A stretch of DNA of 64,000 bases, taken from positions 28,981,679 through 29,045,678 of the forward strand of contig CM055893.1 in the NCBI GenBank assembly GCA_029582165.1. Direction: 5' to 3'. The position numbers were made by a program, and so were the translations under genes. Shown here in pieces: positions 45,377 to 55,735 of this stretch (position 1 is the first letter of the stretch; each line of letters starts with the position of its first letter). The notes beneath the pieces were generated by a model. The model saw only the letters and a list, made by a program, of their open reading frames with translations, had not been told where the DNA came from and ran no database searches. The DNA comes from Portulaca oleracea (taxonomy: Eukaryota > Streptophyta > Magnoliopsida > Caryophyllales > Portulacaceae).

Positions 45377-46858
45377 GCTTAAGGGGTAATAGCGCCGTAC
45401 CGCTAATACCGGGCCCGTGTAGGTTGGCTAAGTGTATGGTGGTTAATGTCATTCAGCGACACGCCCCACTTAATTCGGTCATTGTAGCTTTTGCTTTCTT
45501 TTTCTTTTTGTTTTTAACTTTGCTTTTGCTTTTGCTAAACGGGTAAAAGGAAACAAGCTCGGACACAAACCCCTAGAATCTCCCGACTTCAACCAGAACG
45601 TGAAAGGAATCGGGGGTTTCACTAGGCACTTGATGAAGGACATCTAAAGAGATAAGTCATGACTCGTACCCAAGCCAGGGTCGAAAACGCTCAGACCGGT
45701 TTCTTTTAAAGAAGATTAAGAACGGCTTCTCAATTTCGACAACAAGATCCGAGAAATAAAGCGAAAACAAAGCGAAAACGAAAACTTTTAAAGCTTTCAC
45801 TCCCTTTTTTCTCCCTTTTCATACAAAAGTTTTTCAAATTTTAAGCAAAAACTGGAAAACAAAAAAAAACAAAAACCTAGGTGATCTACCCTTTGAAGCA
45901 ATTATCTCCCCCCCCCCCACACTTAAAACGCCACAATGTCCTTATTGTGGGAAGGTGTCACAAGAAAGGGGTAGAGAACCTACAAAAAAAAAAAAAACAA
46001 AAAAAACAAAAAAGAACACAACTAGAAAACAAAGCGGTGGCGACCCGAGCCCACACGGCTCCAACAGTAAGAAAATCCCAACACAAACACTCAAGGGGGT
46101 CCGCCACCCAAAAGAAAAACAAGCATGCGACGGATCATGAAGATAATTCACATAAAAAGCGTAAGGTGGAAAGATATTACCTTGAGCTCTTCAAAACTGT
46201 TCAAGCGATGATCCGCAGTCGTCGTTCAAGTGAATCACAACGATATTAGAGCAAAAGACGACTTTACATATGACAAAATCTGCATGCGAGATCGAAAACA
46301 AAATCAAAGAAAACTAACTAACTAAACTCCTAACAAAAAGGAACTAAAAAGAAGAAAAGGAAAAACTATAAACAAAATATACATTGCCAATGACATACCT
46401 TATCCCCGAATCTCACTCATTGAGGCGGGAAATAAGGGTGAAACTCAACTCAAACTGACCAAACAAACTTGATTCATTTCATTTCATTAGAACAAACATT
46501 CGTTACATTGCCAAAATCGATCATTCACAACCAAAATACAACCAAACACCAGGCACAATAACCCACCACCGGCCAAAAGAACAACCAACAACCGACCAAG
46601 ACATCCCAACTACAACCAAAAGACAACCAAAAGACAATCAAAAGACAATCAAAAGACCACCACAAGCCAATTCCAGCCGACTTTGAGAGCAACACCAAAA
46701 CAAGCCAAAAGGACCCGAGACACCTATACGCCAAAACCACAAAGCCTTCGCATCCAAACCCCGATGAAGCATCCCCCTATACTTATATTTCACACAATAA
46801 AGTATGTAAAAACTAATGACAAAGATCGGGTGGAGGAGGGAATGCTTACAAACGGTCC
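45377..46858 (-). other. 3' untranslated part of Athila A between env-like ORF and nested LTR
   Basis: Low-complexity A/C-rich sequence with poly-C and poly-A runs (45909-45920, 45985-46012) and repeated 'aaccaaaagaca' words (46540-46660). The ORFs here (for example 45881-46249) are compositional artefacts. Its context is the long non-coding 3' region of an Athila element. Confidence 0.5.
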
Positions 46859-48310
46859 TCAAGCGGATCCTCCCGGAGGAGGACGGGGTTGGAGTGGAAA
46901 GAAGGATGGGTAGTAGGGATTTACATAGTCCGGAGGTGCTGGGATATGGCCCTCAACAGTGTAGTGGTGAAAACCCCAATCTCGCATGAAGTGGTTTTGC
47001 TGGCGGAGGTACTCTTCATGACGCTGCAGGTGTCGTTGGATGTTCATAATCTCCTTTTGTTGATCATCGAGCAACTTTACTTGGGAATGGAGGAGTTTGT
47101 TCTGCTCACGAATCTCAACACTCAAGCTTTTGATTTCAGAAATAACTCAGTTCAGATTACCATGCTGAGCTGAGCTCCCTGGCATCTCTTCATGATCACT
47201 CTCCTCAAACTCTTCCAACAAACTAGAAATAGGGATAGGTGCACCGCCAATTTTCCTCGGCCAACCATAAAATTGTCCGCACGACCAATTTTCAGTATTT
47301 GCAATATCGAGCCACTCCTCAGTATGAGTAGGGTTGAGAGGCATGCGGGTTCTCTTATTGTCATAACCATGATGGTAAACAGTGCGTGATAGGTGCTCAA
47401 AAATTATCTCCATTTGGATCAACAATCCCCTACCAATGGGGATAGGGAAATAGCGTGGCTTCCACTTCCGAAGGTAGGCACTAAACCCTTGCTTCCGGAG
47501 GAAATGACATATAACATGACCCATTCCCAAGTTGGTGAAGTTATCAGTCCTACTCATCTCCCATAACCAATGCAGAATGCACGAGCCTAAGTTCACTCGG
47601 CGCCCCTTCAAAGTATTGTAAATTATGAAAAGATCTTCTTTACGGACACTCGAGCGTTCCTCATCTCGCCCAAACACTTAATTAGTAATTACCGAATGGA
47701 ATAACCGAACAGCAGGATTACAGAAATCTCGTGCTCGAGATTCTTCAGGGCAATAGAATTTCGCCTGACCTTCTTCTGAGTCAACAGGTGCTCTTCTCCA
47801 ACAAGTCAAACTCTTCCACGCTTCTTGTTCGTTGAAGTACTCAGACTCCCAGAAGTATGCCCCATCCTCTGGCAATTCCAAAGCTTTGCAAAACTCTTGA
47901 ACAGAACAATCTATCTCCCTATCATCCACTCTATAGTTGAAAATTGCCTCAGGATACCCATCGGTAAAGACTTGAATTGAACTCATGAACTTGAGCATGG
48001 GATGGTCTACAATTGGCTCCTTGATGTTGAGAAGTGTTTTCTAACCAAGTACATGAGTGAGAACGTCGAAACTAGACCGAAAATAAAGAGTATTGATTGT
48101 CTCATCATTGCAAATCTCCGGAGCATAGATTTTTCACTTTTGAAGTTCATCATAGCGAGTCTTATGTGGTTCACCACGAAAAGTAACCTTAGTACGAGGG
48201 CAACTCCTGATGAATGTAGCTGGTTGGGTCCTTCTCAATTCGAGAGAAGATGACAAATGGGGTGTTGATGGAGAAGGCTTATTAGGTCGACCCCTTTTTG
48301 GTTTCACCAT
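46859..48310 (-). pseudogene. Envelope-like/third ORF of Athila A
   Basis: The ATG at 48310 opens MVKPKRGRPNKPSPS. Essentially one reading frame continues to 46859, cut by several stops (near 48134, 48040, 47678 and 47147). Recognisable parts are FNYRVDDREIDCSVQEFC, ALELPEDGAYFW, WLWEMSRTDNFTNLG and YLRKWKPRYFPIPIG. These match the plant 'putative transposon protein/env-like' region of Athila third ORFs. A C-terminal coiled coil follows (QVKLLDDQQKEIMNIQRHL), then a Tyr/Pro-rich tail. Length is about 480 codons. I see no convincing transmembrane fusion-protein architecture, so 'envelope' is by position only. Confidence 0.7.
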
Positions 48311-48985
48311 TCTAGTGTACAACACTCAAGAACCCTAGGTCTAGACAGAGAAATGTGCACACAACACCCAAAATTAGCAAGAAAAATGAACTTTGATGCA
48401 CCAAAAGCAAGAGGTACCTGAGTTGAAGACTTGGGAACCTCTCCTTTACAATTTTCGAACCCCACAACGAACAAAACCCAGTATTTGCACTTGAGAAGCT
48501 TCTTGGAAGGTGCGAAAATTGTGAAGAGCACGGCTAGGGCACAGAAATCGCAGAGGTGGTGAGTGGGGAAGATGGATTTGTGAGGGAATTGAACAATTAG
48601 GGCAAGGGAATGGAGGGTTGGTGTGAGAGGGAGTGTTTTCAAGTGAGGGAGAAGGAAAAGAAATGAGTGAAAATGAGGGAGAGAAGCGTTTAAAACCCCG
48701 ACATTTCGCTGCCGTTCGATAGACTGTAGGTACGGTCCCTTGGACCGTAGGTGCGGTCTCACTCGGCAAGATTTTTACGGCAAAAGTGTTGTTCTGCGAC
48801 CGTGGCTACGATGAAATTTACCGTAGGTACGGTGTAGTTGCTGGGCCAAAATCAGGGAAAATTTTCCATAACTTGACCGTGGCTACGGTGAAGCCCACTG
48901 TAGGTACGGTCTCCTTTGGTCAAAAATCTGGGCAAAAATACGTGTTGGGACCGTGGCTACGGTGAATCCTACCGTGGGTGCGGTC
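48311..48985 (-). promoter_or_regulatory. Putative internal promoter: palindrome array, TATA-like box and leader before the env-like ORF
   Basis: Eight GACCGTAGGTACGGTC-type units, in pairs, lie at 48721-48985 (for example accgtggctacggtg with accgtaggtacggtc). On the minus strand they are followed by ttttaaac (48689-48695), then a ~380-bp pyrimidine-rich leader up to the ATG at 48310. A plausible splice donor (cag|gtacct near 48418) lies in the leader. The layout copies the LTR U3 module of the same element. Promoter activity is an inference. Confidence 0.45.
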
Positions 48986-49344
48986 CCCTTCGGCCTCTCC
49001 CCAGCACCTACAAGACTCAAAAACTTGGAAAAAATGTTAAGTCCTAAAATTCTACTTTCTCATTATCAACCCTCTTTTCTTGCTCACTCAACAACTTCCA
49101 AGGACACCTTTCAACACTCAAAACTAACATGAATCATCTCCTTCACAAATCTTCTTTCCACCCTCAAATTTTTTCCAACTTTTTCTAGTTTTTTTTTCTT
49201 TTTCTCAAACCTTAACAAATCGAAAACGAAAATTAAAAGAAATAAAAATGCAGAAAATAAAAGGAAAACACTAAAGGTAGGGGAAGTAACTTGTACCTCT
49301 CCCGGGTGCTTGTTTTAGGTCCTAGCTTGACCTAATCTACTCTT

Positions 49345-50229
49345 TCACCTTTCAAGGTTGGCAAGGAACACCACAACCGTCCCCGCATATTCCTCTCCCA
49401 TGGTGTATGGCTTGATCTTTGATGAGTTGACCTTGAAACATTCCCACTTTTCATTCTTAAGTTCGACAACACCGACGGAAAGGATCCTTACTATTTTAAA
49501 GGGTCCGGACCACCTTGATCTCAACTTACCGGAATATAGCTTGGGCCTCGAATTAAAGATAAGGACTCTATCACCCACGTTGAACTCGCGACAGTTCAAT
49601 CTCTTATCGTGCCATGCTTTCGTTCGCTCTTCATAGATCCTATTATTTTCATAAGCATGATGTCGCAGCTCCTCAAGCTCCTCTAATTGAAATAGACGAC
49701 TCGCCCCGGCCGCCTTGAGATCGTAATTCAATTTCTTGATCGCCCACATCGTCTTATGCTCGAGTTCTACGGGAAAGTGACATGCTTTCCCGTAAACTAG
49801 ATGGTACGGGGTAGTCCCAATCGGCGTTTTGAAGGCGGTGCGGTATGCCCACAAGACATCGTCTAATTTCTCTACCCAATCTTTTCTTGAAGAGCCAACC
49901 GTTTTCTCCAAAATTTCGTTAATGGAACAGTTTGAAATCTCTACTTGCCCTTGCGTTTGGGGGTGATAGGGGAGTCCCCGCTTATGATTGATACCATACT
50001 TCGCTAGGAGAGACTCAAACTTTTTCTCGATAAAATGGGATCCGTTGTCGCTTATAATAACCCTTGGGATGCCAAATCTTGGGAATACGATCTTCTTCAA
50101 AAATCTTGATACAGATTTGCCATCGCATTTTGCATAAGGAATGGCCTCAACCCATTTCGAAACGTAGTCCACCGCTACTAAGATATATTGGAAACCTCTT
50201 GATGACGGAAAGGGACCCATGAAGTCCAA
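49345..50229 (-). pseudogene. Integrase core and C-terminus of Athila A
   Basis: The DDE integrase core has acidic residues in [19 protein letters not shown] and [11 protein letters not shown]. It is followed by the conserved [18 protein letters not shown] and a C-terminal [18 protein letters not shown] with the gypsy GPFKI motif. The frame is open for 294 codons. It is separated from the upstream RNase H/zinc-finger part by a single TAG at 50230-50232, in the place of the Trp of the usual VWG(L/I)DFMGPF motif, which is a TGG-to-TAG change. The N-terminal HHCC zinc finger lies in the upstream ORF. Confidence 0.92.
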
Positions 50230-50232
50230 CCC

Positions 50233-51410
50233 CTATACATCGAAAACCTCTACCTCTAAGATGAAATTCAATGGTGCTTCGTTCTTCCGGGAAATATTTC
50301 CAGACCTTTGGCATTTATCGCATTTCTTGACGTGAAGATGGGCATCACGAAAGAGTGTCGGCCACCAATAGCCGGCTTGTAAGACCCTCGCTGCCGTCTT
50401 TTGCGACCCACCATGACCTCCAACCGGGAACTCATGGCAATGTGTCAAAACGGATTTCACCTCGCTCTCGGGTAAACATCTTCTGTACATCCCGTCGTTG
50501 CACAACCGGAATAGGAATGGATCGTCCCAAAAGAAATGTTTTACATCGTGAAAGAACTTTTTCTTTTGATGAGGGTTCAGATTTGGAGGAATCACCTCGC
50601 TGGACAAGTAGTTTATGATGTCGGTATACCACGGGCTAGAATGCTTGATGGCCACGAGTCGCTCATCCGGGAAAGAATCCACGATCGGTTGGGTATCCTC
50701 CAAGTCAACAAGGATTCTCGATAGGTGATCAGCTACTACATTCTTCGTGCCAGCCTTGTCGCGAATTTCCAAATTAAACTCTTGCATAAGCAAAACCCAC
50801 CGAATGAGCCTCGGCTTCGTTTCTTTCTTCCCCATCAAATATTTAATCGCGGCATGGTCCGTGTACACCACCACCTTGGAGAACATAAGGTACTGCCGGA
50901 ATATGTTGAGAGCGAAGATGATTGCCAAAAGCTCCTTCTCCATGGTCGCGTAATTTCTCTGTGCGCTATCGAGTGCATGACTTGCATAGTAGATGACTCT
51001 TGGTTTCTTCTCTATGGTTTGAGCCAAACACGCTCCCACGACAAAATCGCTCGCATTCGCCATGATTTCGAAGGGTAATGTCCGATTCGGGGGTTGAACC
51101 ACCGGAGCGGAAATCAAGGCTTGCTTTAACCTATAAAGGACTCAAGGCATTCATCAGTAAAGAGGAATGGGGATCCCTTACACAAGAGATCAGTTAGAGG
51201 TCGAGCGATTTTGGAAAAATCCTTGACGAACCGGGGAAAAAAACCGGCATGGCCAAGGAAGCTACGCACCCCCTTAACGGAAACCGGGGGTGGTAGGCGC
51301 TCTATAACCTCAACTTTAGCCTTGTCTACTTCGATGCCCCTCGAAGAAATCAAATGACCCAACACAATACCTTCTTCCACCATGAAGTGGCATTTCTCCC
51401 AATTCAACAC
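50233..51410 (-). pseudogene. RT C-terminus, RNase H and integrase zinc finger of Athila A
   Basis: The 51410-51126 part gives LNWEKCHFMVEEGIVLGH and VRSFLGHAGFFPRFVKDF, the end of RT, and stops at 51126. The 51117-50233 part gives RNase H ([51 protein letters not shown]) and then the HHCC zinc finger of integrase ([17 protein letters not shown]). All pieces lie in near-continuous frame with PR-RT upstream; the stop at 51411-51413 (TGA) and one frame change near 51120 inactivate it. Confidence 0.9.
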
Positions 51411-53450
51411 TCAGTCAACTTCTTCACAACGGATTAAAACTTTCTCCAAATTCAGCAAACAGTCATTAAAGGTATTACCATAAACAGAAAAATCATCCAT
51501 AGAGACTTCCATGCATTGTTCAATGAATTCACTAAAAATAGCTATCATGCAACGTTGAAATGTTCCCGGTGCATTACACAACCCAAAAGGCATACGTCGA
51601 TAAGCAAATGTACCATACGGGCAAGTGAAAGTAGTTTTTTCTTGATGTGCGGGGTGGATTGGAATTTGGAAAAAACCCAAGTACCCATCTAGAAAACAGA
51701 AGTACGAGTGACCCGCCAACCTCTCCAACATCTGGTCAATAAAGGGGAGAGGGAAATGGTCTTTCTTTGTTACTTTATTTAATTGGCGGTAGTCAATGCA
51801 CATCCTCCAACCTGTGACAGTTCGGGTACTAACTAGTTCATTCTTTTCATTCTCAATCACAGTCAACCCACCTTTCTTAGGTACACACTGAACCGGGCTT
51901 ACCCATTCGCTATTTGCGATGGGGAAGATAATCCCAACAGCTAACAACTTTACTACTTCCTTTTTGACTACCTCTTGCATATTAGGGTTTAATCGACGCT
52001 GGGGTTGCCTAGTTGGTTTTGCATCCTCTAACAAATCAACTGAATGCATGCGTATAGAAGGGGATAAACCTTTCAAATCCTCTATTTTATAACCTAATGC
52101 ACCCCTATGCTTTCTAAGCAAATCAAACAACTTGGACATATCAGAATCATGTAGTTTAACATTGACAATAACAGGACAAGACTTCTCATCATCCAAGAAA
52201 GCATATTGTAGGGAAAGGGGTAAAGGTTTAAGCTCTAAAGGAGTAGAGGATTTAGTTAGAGAAGAAGACATACCCTTGTAGATCGCATCTTGAATCTCCA
52301 TGCACTCAATATGAGGCTCGTCAATAATAATCTCCTCATGCATGGGTGATGAATCAAGAAGGTTGGTGAAGAAGGTAATATCGGTGCCATCGGTCTCAAA
52401 TTGGAAATATTCCATTAGACAAGCTTCCAAAGGATTGTCGCAAGTAGACTCAAGTAGATGAGAGTCCTCAATATATTCATCAACAAGGACCTCCATCATA
52501 TCGATAGCATAACACGAGTCCCCATACGAAGGACCTTTCAATGACCCCTCGAGGTTAAAAATTATGCTTTCATCTCCGACATTCAACGAAATACTACCAT
52601 GCTTCACATCGATTATTGCTCTCGCCGTAGCAAGAAACGACCTTCCCAAAATGATGGGAATGTTATTGTCTTCCTCTATCTCCAAAATCACAAAATCACA
52701 TGGAATCAAGAATCGGCCCACTTGGACTGGAATGTCCTCCAATATTCTCAAAGGTCTTCGCACGGAACGGTCGACCAATTGGAGATTAATTGTCGTAGGA
52801 GTTAGATCGTCGAGATTCAACTTCTTGCATATAGAATGAGGCATGACACTCACACTAGCTCCTAAATCACAAAGAGCACGACCAATCCGCATATCACCAA
52901 TGGTACAAGGAATAGAAAAACTTCCAGGGTCGGCTAACTTCTCCGGTGATTTGTTGTCAATAATGGCACTACAATCCGCCGTCAAGTGGATAGTAGATTT
53001 CTCTTGAATTCTCCTTTTGCTTGTGAGAAGCTCCTTCAAATTCTTCTTGAAAGATGGGACTTCGAAAATAGCATCAAGAAATGGAATGTTTACTTGAAGC
53101 TTTTTGAGCATCCCGATAAACTTTGAAAACTTCGCATCAGACTTGGGCTTTGCTAACCGCTCAGGAAAAGGAACCGGTGGTAGCTTCGGCTTCTCAATGA
53201 TTTGGATTGGCTCTTCTTCTATCATTCTTCCTTTCCCTTTCCTTACTTTCTCCATTTCCTCTCTTTCTTTACTAGCTTCTCCCAACTCCTCCACATGAAC
53301 TTCCTCATCTCCCTCACCCAAAGCAAACTCACTCTCCCGCTCCTCTATCATATCCTCTTCTTCAGTGATATCTACCACATTACCCTCTTTGTCACCCAAA
53401 ACATCCTCTTCCACCATCCTAGGCCCTTTAATCTCCCTACCACTCCTCAA
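51411..53450 (-). pseudogene. Gag-pol junction, protease and reverse transcriptase of Athila A
   Basis: A 679-codon open frame. The N-terminal part is acidic linker (TEEEDMIEERESE), then LPPVPFPERLAKPK. A retropepsin-like protease follows, with ALCDLGASVSVMP and IPIILGRSFLAT. RT follows with WRMCIDYRQLNKVTKKDHFPL, FLDGYLGFFQIPIHP, YGTFAYRRMPFGLCNAPGTF and the catalytic SMDDFSVYG (about 51492-51503). It is the longest intact frame in the window, but its flanks are closed by nonsense mutations. Upstream it is in frame with the gag remainder through two stops. Confidence 0.92.
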
Positions 53451-53817
53451 TGTAATAGCATTAAGTTGCCCCTTGGGGTTCAGTTGAGGTTGGCTAGGGA
53501 GGGATTGAGTAGGTTTTTATTGTTGTGCTATTTGAGCCATTTGTAACTCAAGATTCTTTATGCGTGCTTAGTCCCTATCTTGAGCTAAGGACATCTCGTC
53601 TTGAGTTAAGGAAATCTTTTGTAGGATTTGCCCAAAAGAAAATTCTTGTTGTGATGGTTTGGACATTTGGGAGGTTTGACCATCGTGAGGGTTTTGTTGG
53701 TACTGGCGGCGGTTTTGGTTTGAGAAACCGGGGGGTGGATTATGGTTTTGTGGAGCTTCTTGGTTGTAGGCATAATTCCCACGAGGACGAATATGATTGG
53801 GGTTGGGATAGGAAAGG
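53451..53817 (-). pseudogene. Gag C-terminal part of Athila A, downstream of Cassandra
   Basis: The frame resumes at the Cassandra boundary with YPNPNHIRPRGNYAYN, followed by a Gln/Pro/Asn-rich linker and FSFGQILQKISLTQDEM. Stops at 53568 and near 53519 precede the ITLRSGREIKG segment that leads into the protease ORF. Removing Cassandra and one AAAGG copy joins this in frame to the gag part at 54544. Confidence 0.85.
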
Positions 53818-53904
53818 TGTAACACCCCGGATATGTGGTTAAAGTGTGGCTTAAAAGGATTGAAATGACTACTTATATCACCAAGGTGCACCTTCTTTTA
53901 TGAT

Positions 53905-53990
53905 AGCTCATCCGTTGGGAACTCCGGAGTTAAGCGTGCTTAGCTGGGAGTAGTCAAAGGATGGGTGTCATCATGAGAAGTTTTCCCAGG
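53905..53990 (+). repeat. 5S rRNA-like segment of the Cassandra 5' LTR (decayed)
   Basis: It matches plant 5S rRNA over actccggagttaagcgtgct and ggatgggtg. The box C/intermediate region reads gtcatcatgagaagt where 5S has gacctcctgggaagt. Internal Pol III control elements are therefore damaged in this LTR. Confidence 0.85.
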
Positions 53991-54332
53991 CAGTGTGTGA
54001 GCGAGGACGAAGCACGCTGGAAAGACTCGTGGTGATTTGTGGGGCCAGTCAGCGATCCTTGAAACAATTATCGATAATGTCCGCGGCCCGGGTGGGGCTG
54101 GGGCATTACAGATGGTATCAGAGCCGACCCGCAACCGTGAGCTATGCTAGTGGACGGGAGATCCATGGACAGTCACCTTGCGGGGCAAAGATTCTGGAGT
54201 GGATTGTAGCACAACGAGGACGTTGTGCACTTAAGTGAGGGTGATTGTAACACCCCGGATATGTGGTTAAAGTGTGGCTTAAAAGGATTGAAATGACTAC
54301 TTATATCACCAAGGTGCACCTTCTTTTATGGT

Positions 54333-54418
54333 AGCTCATCCGTTGGGAACTCCGCAGTTAAGCGTGCTTGGTTGGGAGTAGTCAAAGGATGGGTGACCTC
54401 CTGGGAAGTTTTCCCAGG
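54333..54418 (+). repeat. 5S rRNA-like segment of the Cassandra 3' LTR (well preserved)
   Basis: Contains gaactccgcagttaagcgtg followed by cttggttgggagtagtc and ggatgggtgacctcctggga, nearly identical to the 3' half of plant 5S rRNA including box A, the intermediate element and box C. The 5' half of 5S is not well matched, so this is not a functional 5S rRNA gene. Confidence 0.88.
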
Positions 54419-54543
54419 CAGCATGTGAGCGAGGACGAGGCACGCTGGAACGACTCGTGGTGATTTGTGGGGCGAGTCAGCGATCGTTGAAGTAGTTATC
54501 GGTAATGTCCGCGGTCCGGGAGGGGCCGGGGAGTTACAAAAGG

Positions 54544-55610
54544 TTATTGTTAGGATAGATAGCTTGGACTTGCTCGGCTTGATATTCCTCGCACCTTTGA
54601 AAAGAATGTGGCCCTCCACAAAAATCACACATAAGAGCTTGGGCATCTGGAATAATCATAGGTACCTCTTAAGCTGCCTTTACTTGCCTCGTAGTCTCTT
54701 CCAAGGCCTTCTTCTGCTGCATCTCTAGAACGATGTTCATGAGAAATTTGATAGTAGGATTGCTTTATAAAGAAGGACCTCCATCTCTAGGACTACGGCC
54801 GCCTCCCCAATGTGGAGAGTTTTGAGATAACTCATGGAGGAACACATTTGCTTCTTCCACCGTCTTCTTGAGGAACATGCCTCCCGAGGCATGATCAATG
54901 GATTCGTGCAAAGAGCTACTCAGTCCGGAATAGAAATGATGCAATAATAGCCAATCCTCAAGATTGTGGTGTGGACACCTCCGTTGGAGACCCTTGAATC
55001 TCCCCCATGCTTCAAATAACGACTCATCGGATTCTTGTTTAAAACTCATGATGGCTTGCCTCAACCTACACTTCTCATCATTGGGGAAAAACCTTTGAAG
55101 AAAGTCGCGGCTAAGGGCATCCCATGTAGAATAGGTCCCTGGCGGACACGTGTTGAGCCACAATAATGCTTTTCCCTTCAAAGTGAGAGGGAAGAACTTC
55201 AACTTCATGTATTCGACGGTGACTCCATTCATTTGTACGAAACCGATGCGTTGCTCGAACTTGTTGATGTGGTCGATGGGATTTTCATGCTCTCCTCCAT
55301 GATACAGAGTGTTCTCAAATATCTCAAACAAATATGGTTTGAACTCGAATGATGCGTTTGGTGGTAATGCAGGTAATATGATGGGATCGCCTCCTGTACT
55401 CGACGATGGTAAGGAGTATGATGCTAAAGTACGGGGTGGATCTTGCTCTTCGTCAGCCATTGGAATTTCGATCGTCTCTCGCTCCCTTTGTTGTCTTCTT
55501 CGTCTCGAGGCGGCGTTAGCTTGGCGAATAATACTTTCCGGATTCGGATTCGGTGGAGTTATAGGAGTTTGGCCTCGTCGAGATCGAGTCCGCATGCACA
55601 AAAGGAACAA
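54544..55610 (-). pseudogene. gag of Athila A (capsid and zinc knuckle), interrupted by Cassandra
   Basis: The frame from 55610 starts in leader and then reads MRTRSRRGQTPITPPN, a typical Athila gag start (about 55595). The capsid region shows LKFFPLTLKGKALLWLNTC, WDALSRDFLQRFFPNDEK, ESLFEAWGRFKGLQRRCPHH and LLHHFYSGL. A stop at 54765 precedes more in-frame gag with a CDFCGGPHSFQRC zinc knuckle near 54600-54640. At 54543 the Cassandra element interrupts. Confidence 0.9.
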
Positions 55611-55712
55611 ACAAAAGAGTTAAATTTCCAATGACCAAGGATAACAAAATCTCTAGCAAATGAAATGATCTTAAACAAACTATAGGCAAAAAGCTAAGCT
55701 AGGTGCGCTTGC

Positions 55713-55730
55713 TCCCCGGCAACGGCGCCA
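55713..55730 (-). promoter_or_regulatory. tRNA-Asp primer binding site of Athila A
   Basis: The plus strand tccccggcaacggcgcca is identical to the 3' end of plant tRNA-Asp including CCA. It is separated from the LTR (55736) by five bases, ttttg. Confidence 0.95.
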
Positions 55731-55735
55731 TTTTG

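Larger units (their letters stand above)
53818..54538 (+). mobile_element. Cassandra TRIM retrotransposon, complete
   Basis: A 721-bp element with two 293-bp LTRs (53818-54110 and 54246-54538), both TGTAACACCCCGG...TTACA, and a perfect 5-bp duplication AAAGG (53813-53817 and 54539-54543). Three bases after the 5' LTR lies tggtatcagagcc, the complement of the initiator tRNA-Met 3' end. A purine-rich gtgagggtgat precedes the 3' LTR. The internal region is only about 135 bp and non-coding. Each LTR carries a 5S rRNA-like segment, the diagnostic feature of Cassandra. The LTRs differ at roughly 23 positions by eye (about 92% identity, no indels), so the insertion is not recent. It must have used enzymes supplied in trans. 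Confidence 0.96.

Noticed and set aside
45881..46249. Lys-rich protein on the plus strand
   Set aside because: Low-complexity A-rich sequence in the 3' region of a minus-strand Athila element; a compositional ORF.
54333..54418. A functional 5S rRNA gene
   Set aside because: Only the 3' half of 5S matches, it lies in the LTRs of a short element with tRNA-Met PBS and TSD, and that is the known structure of Cassandra.
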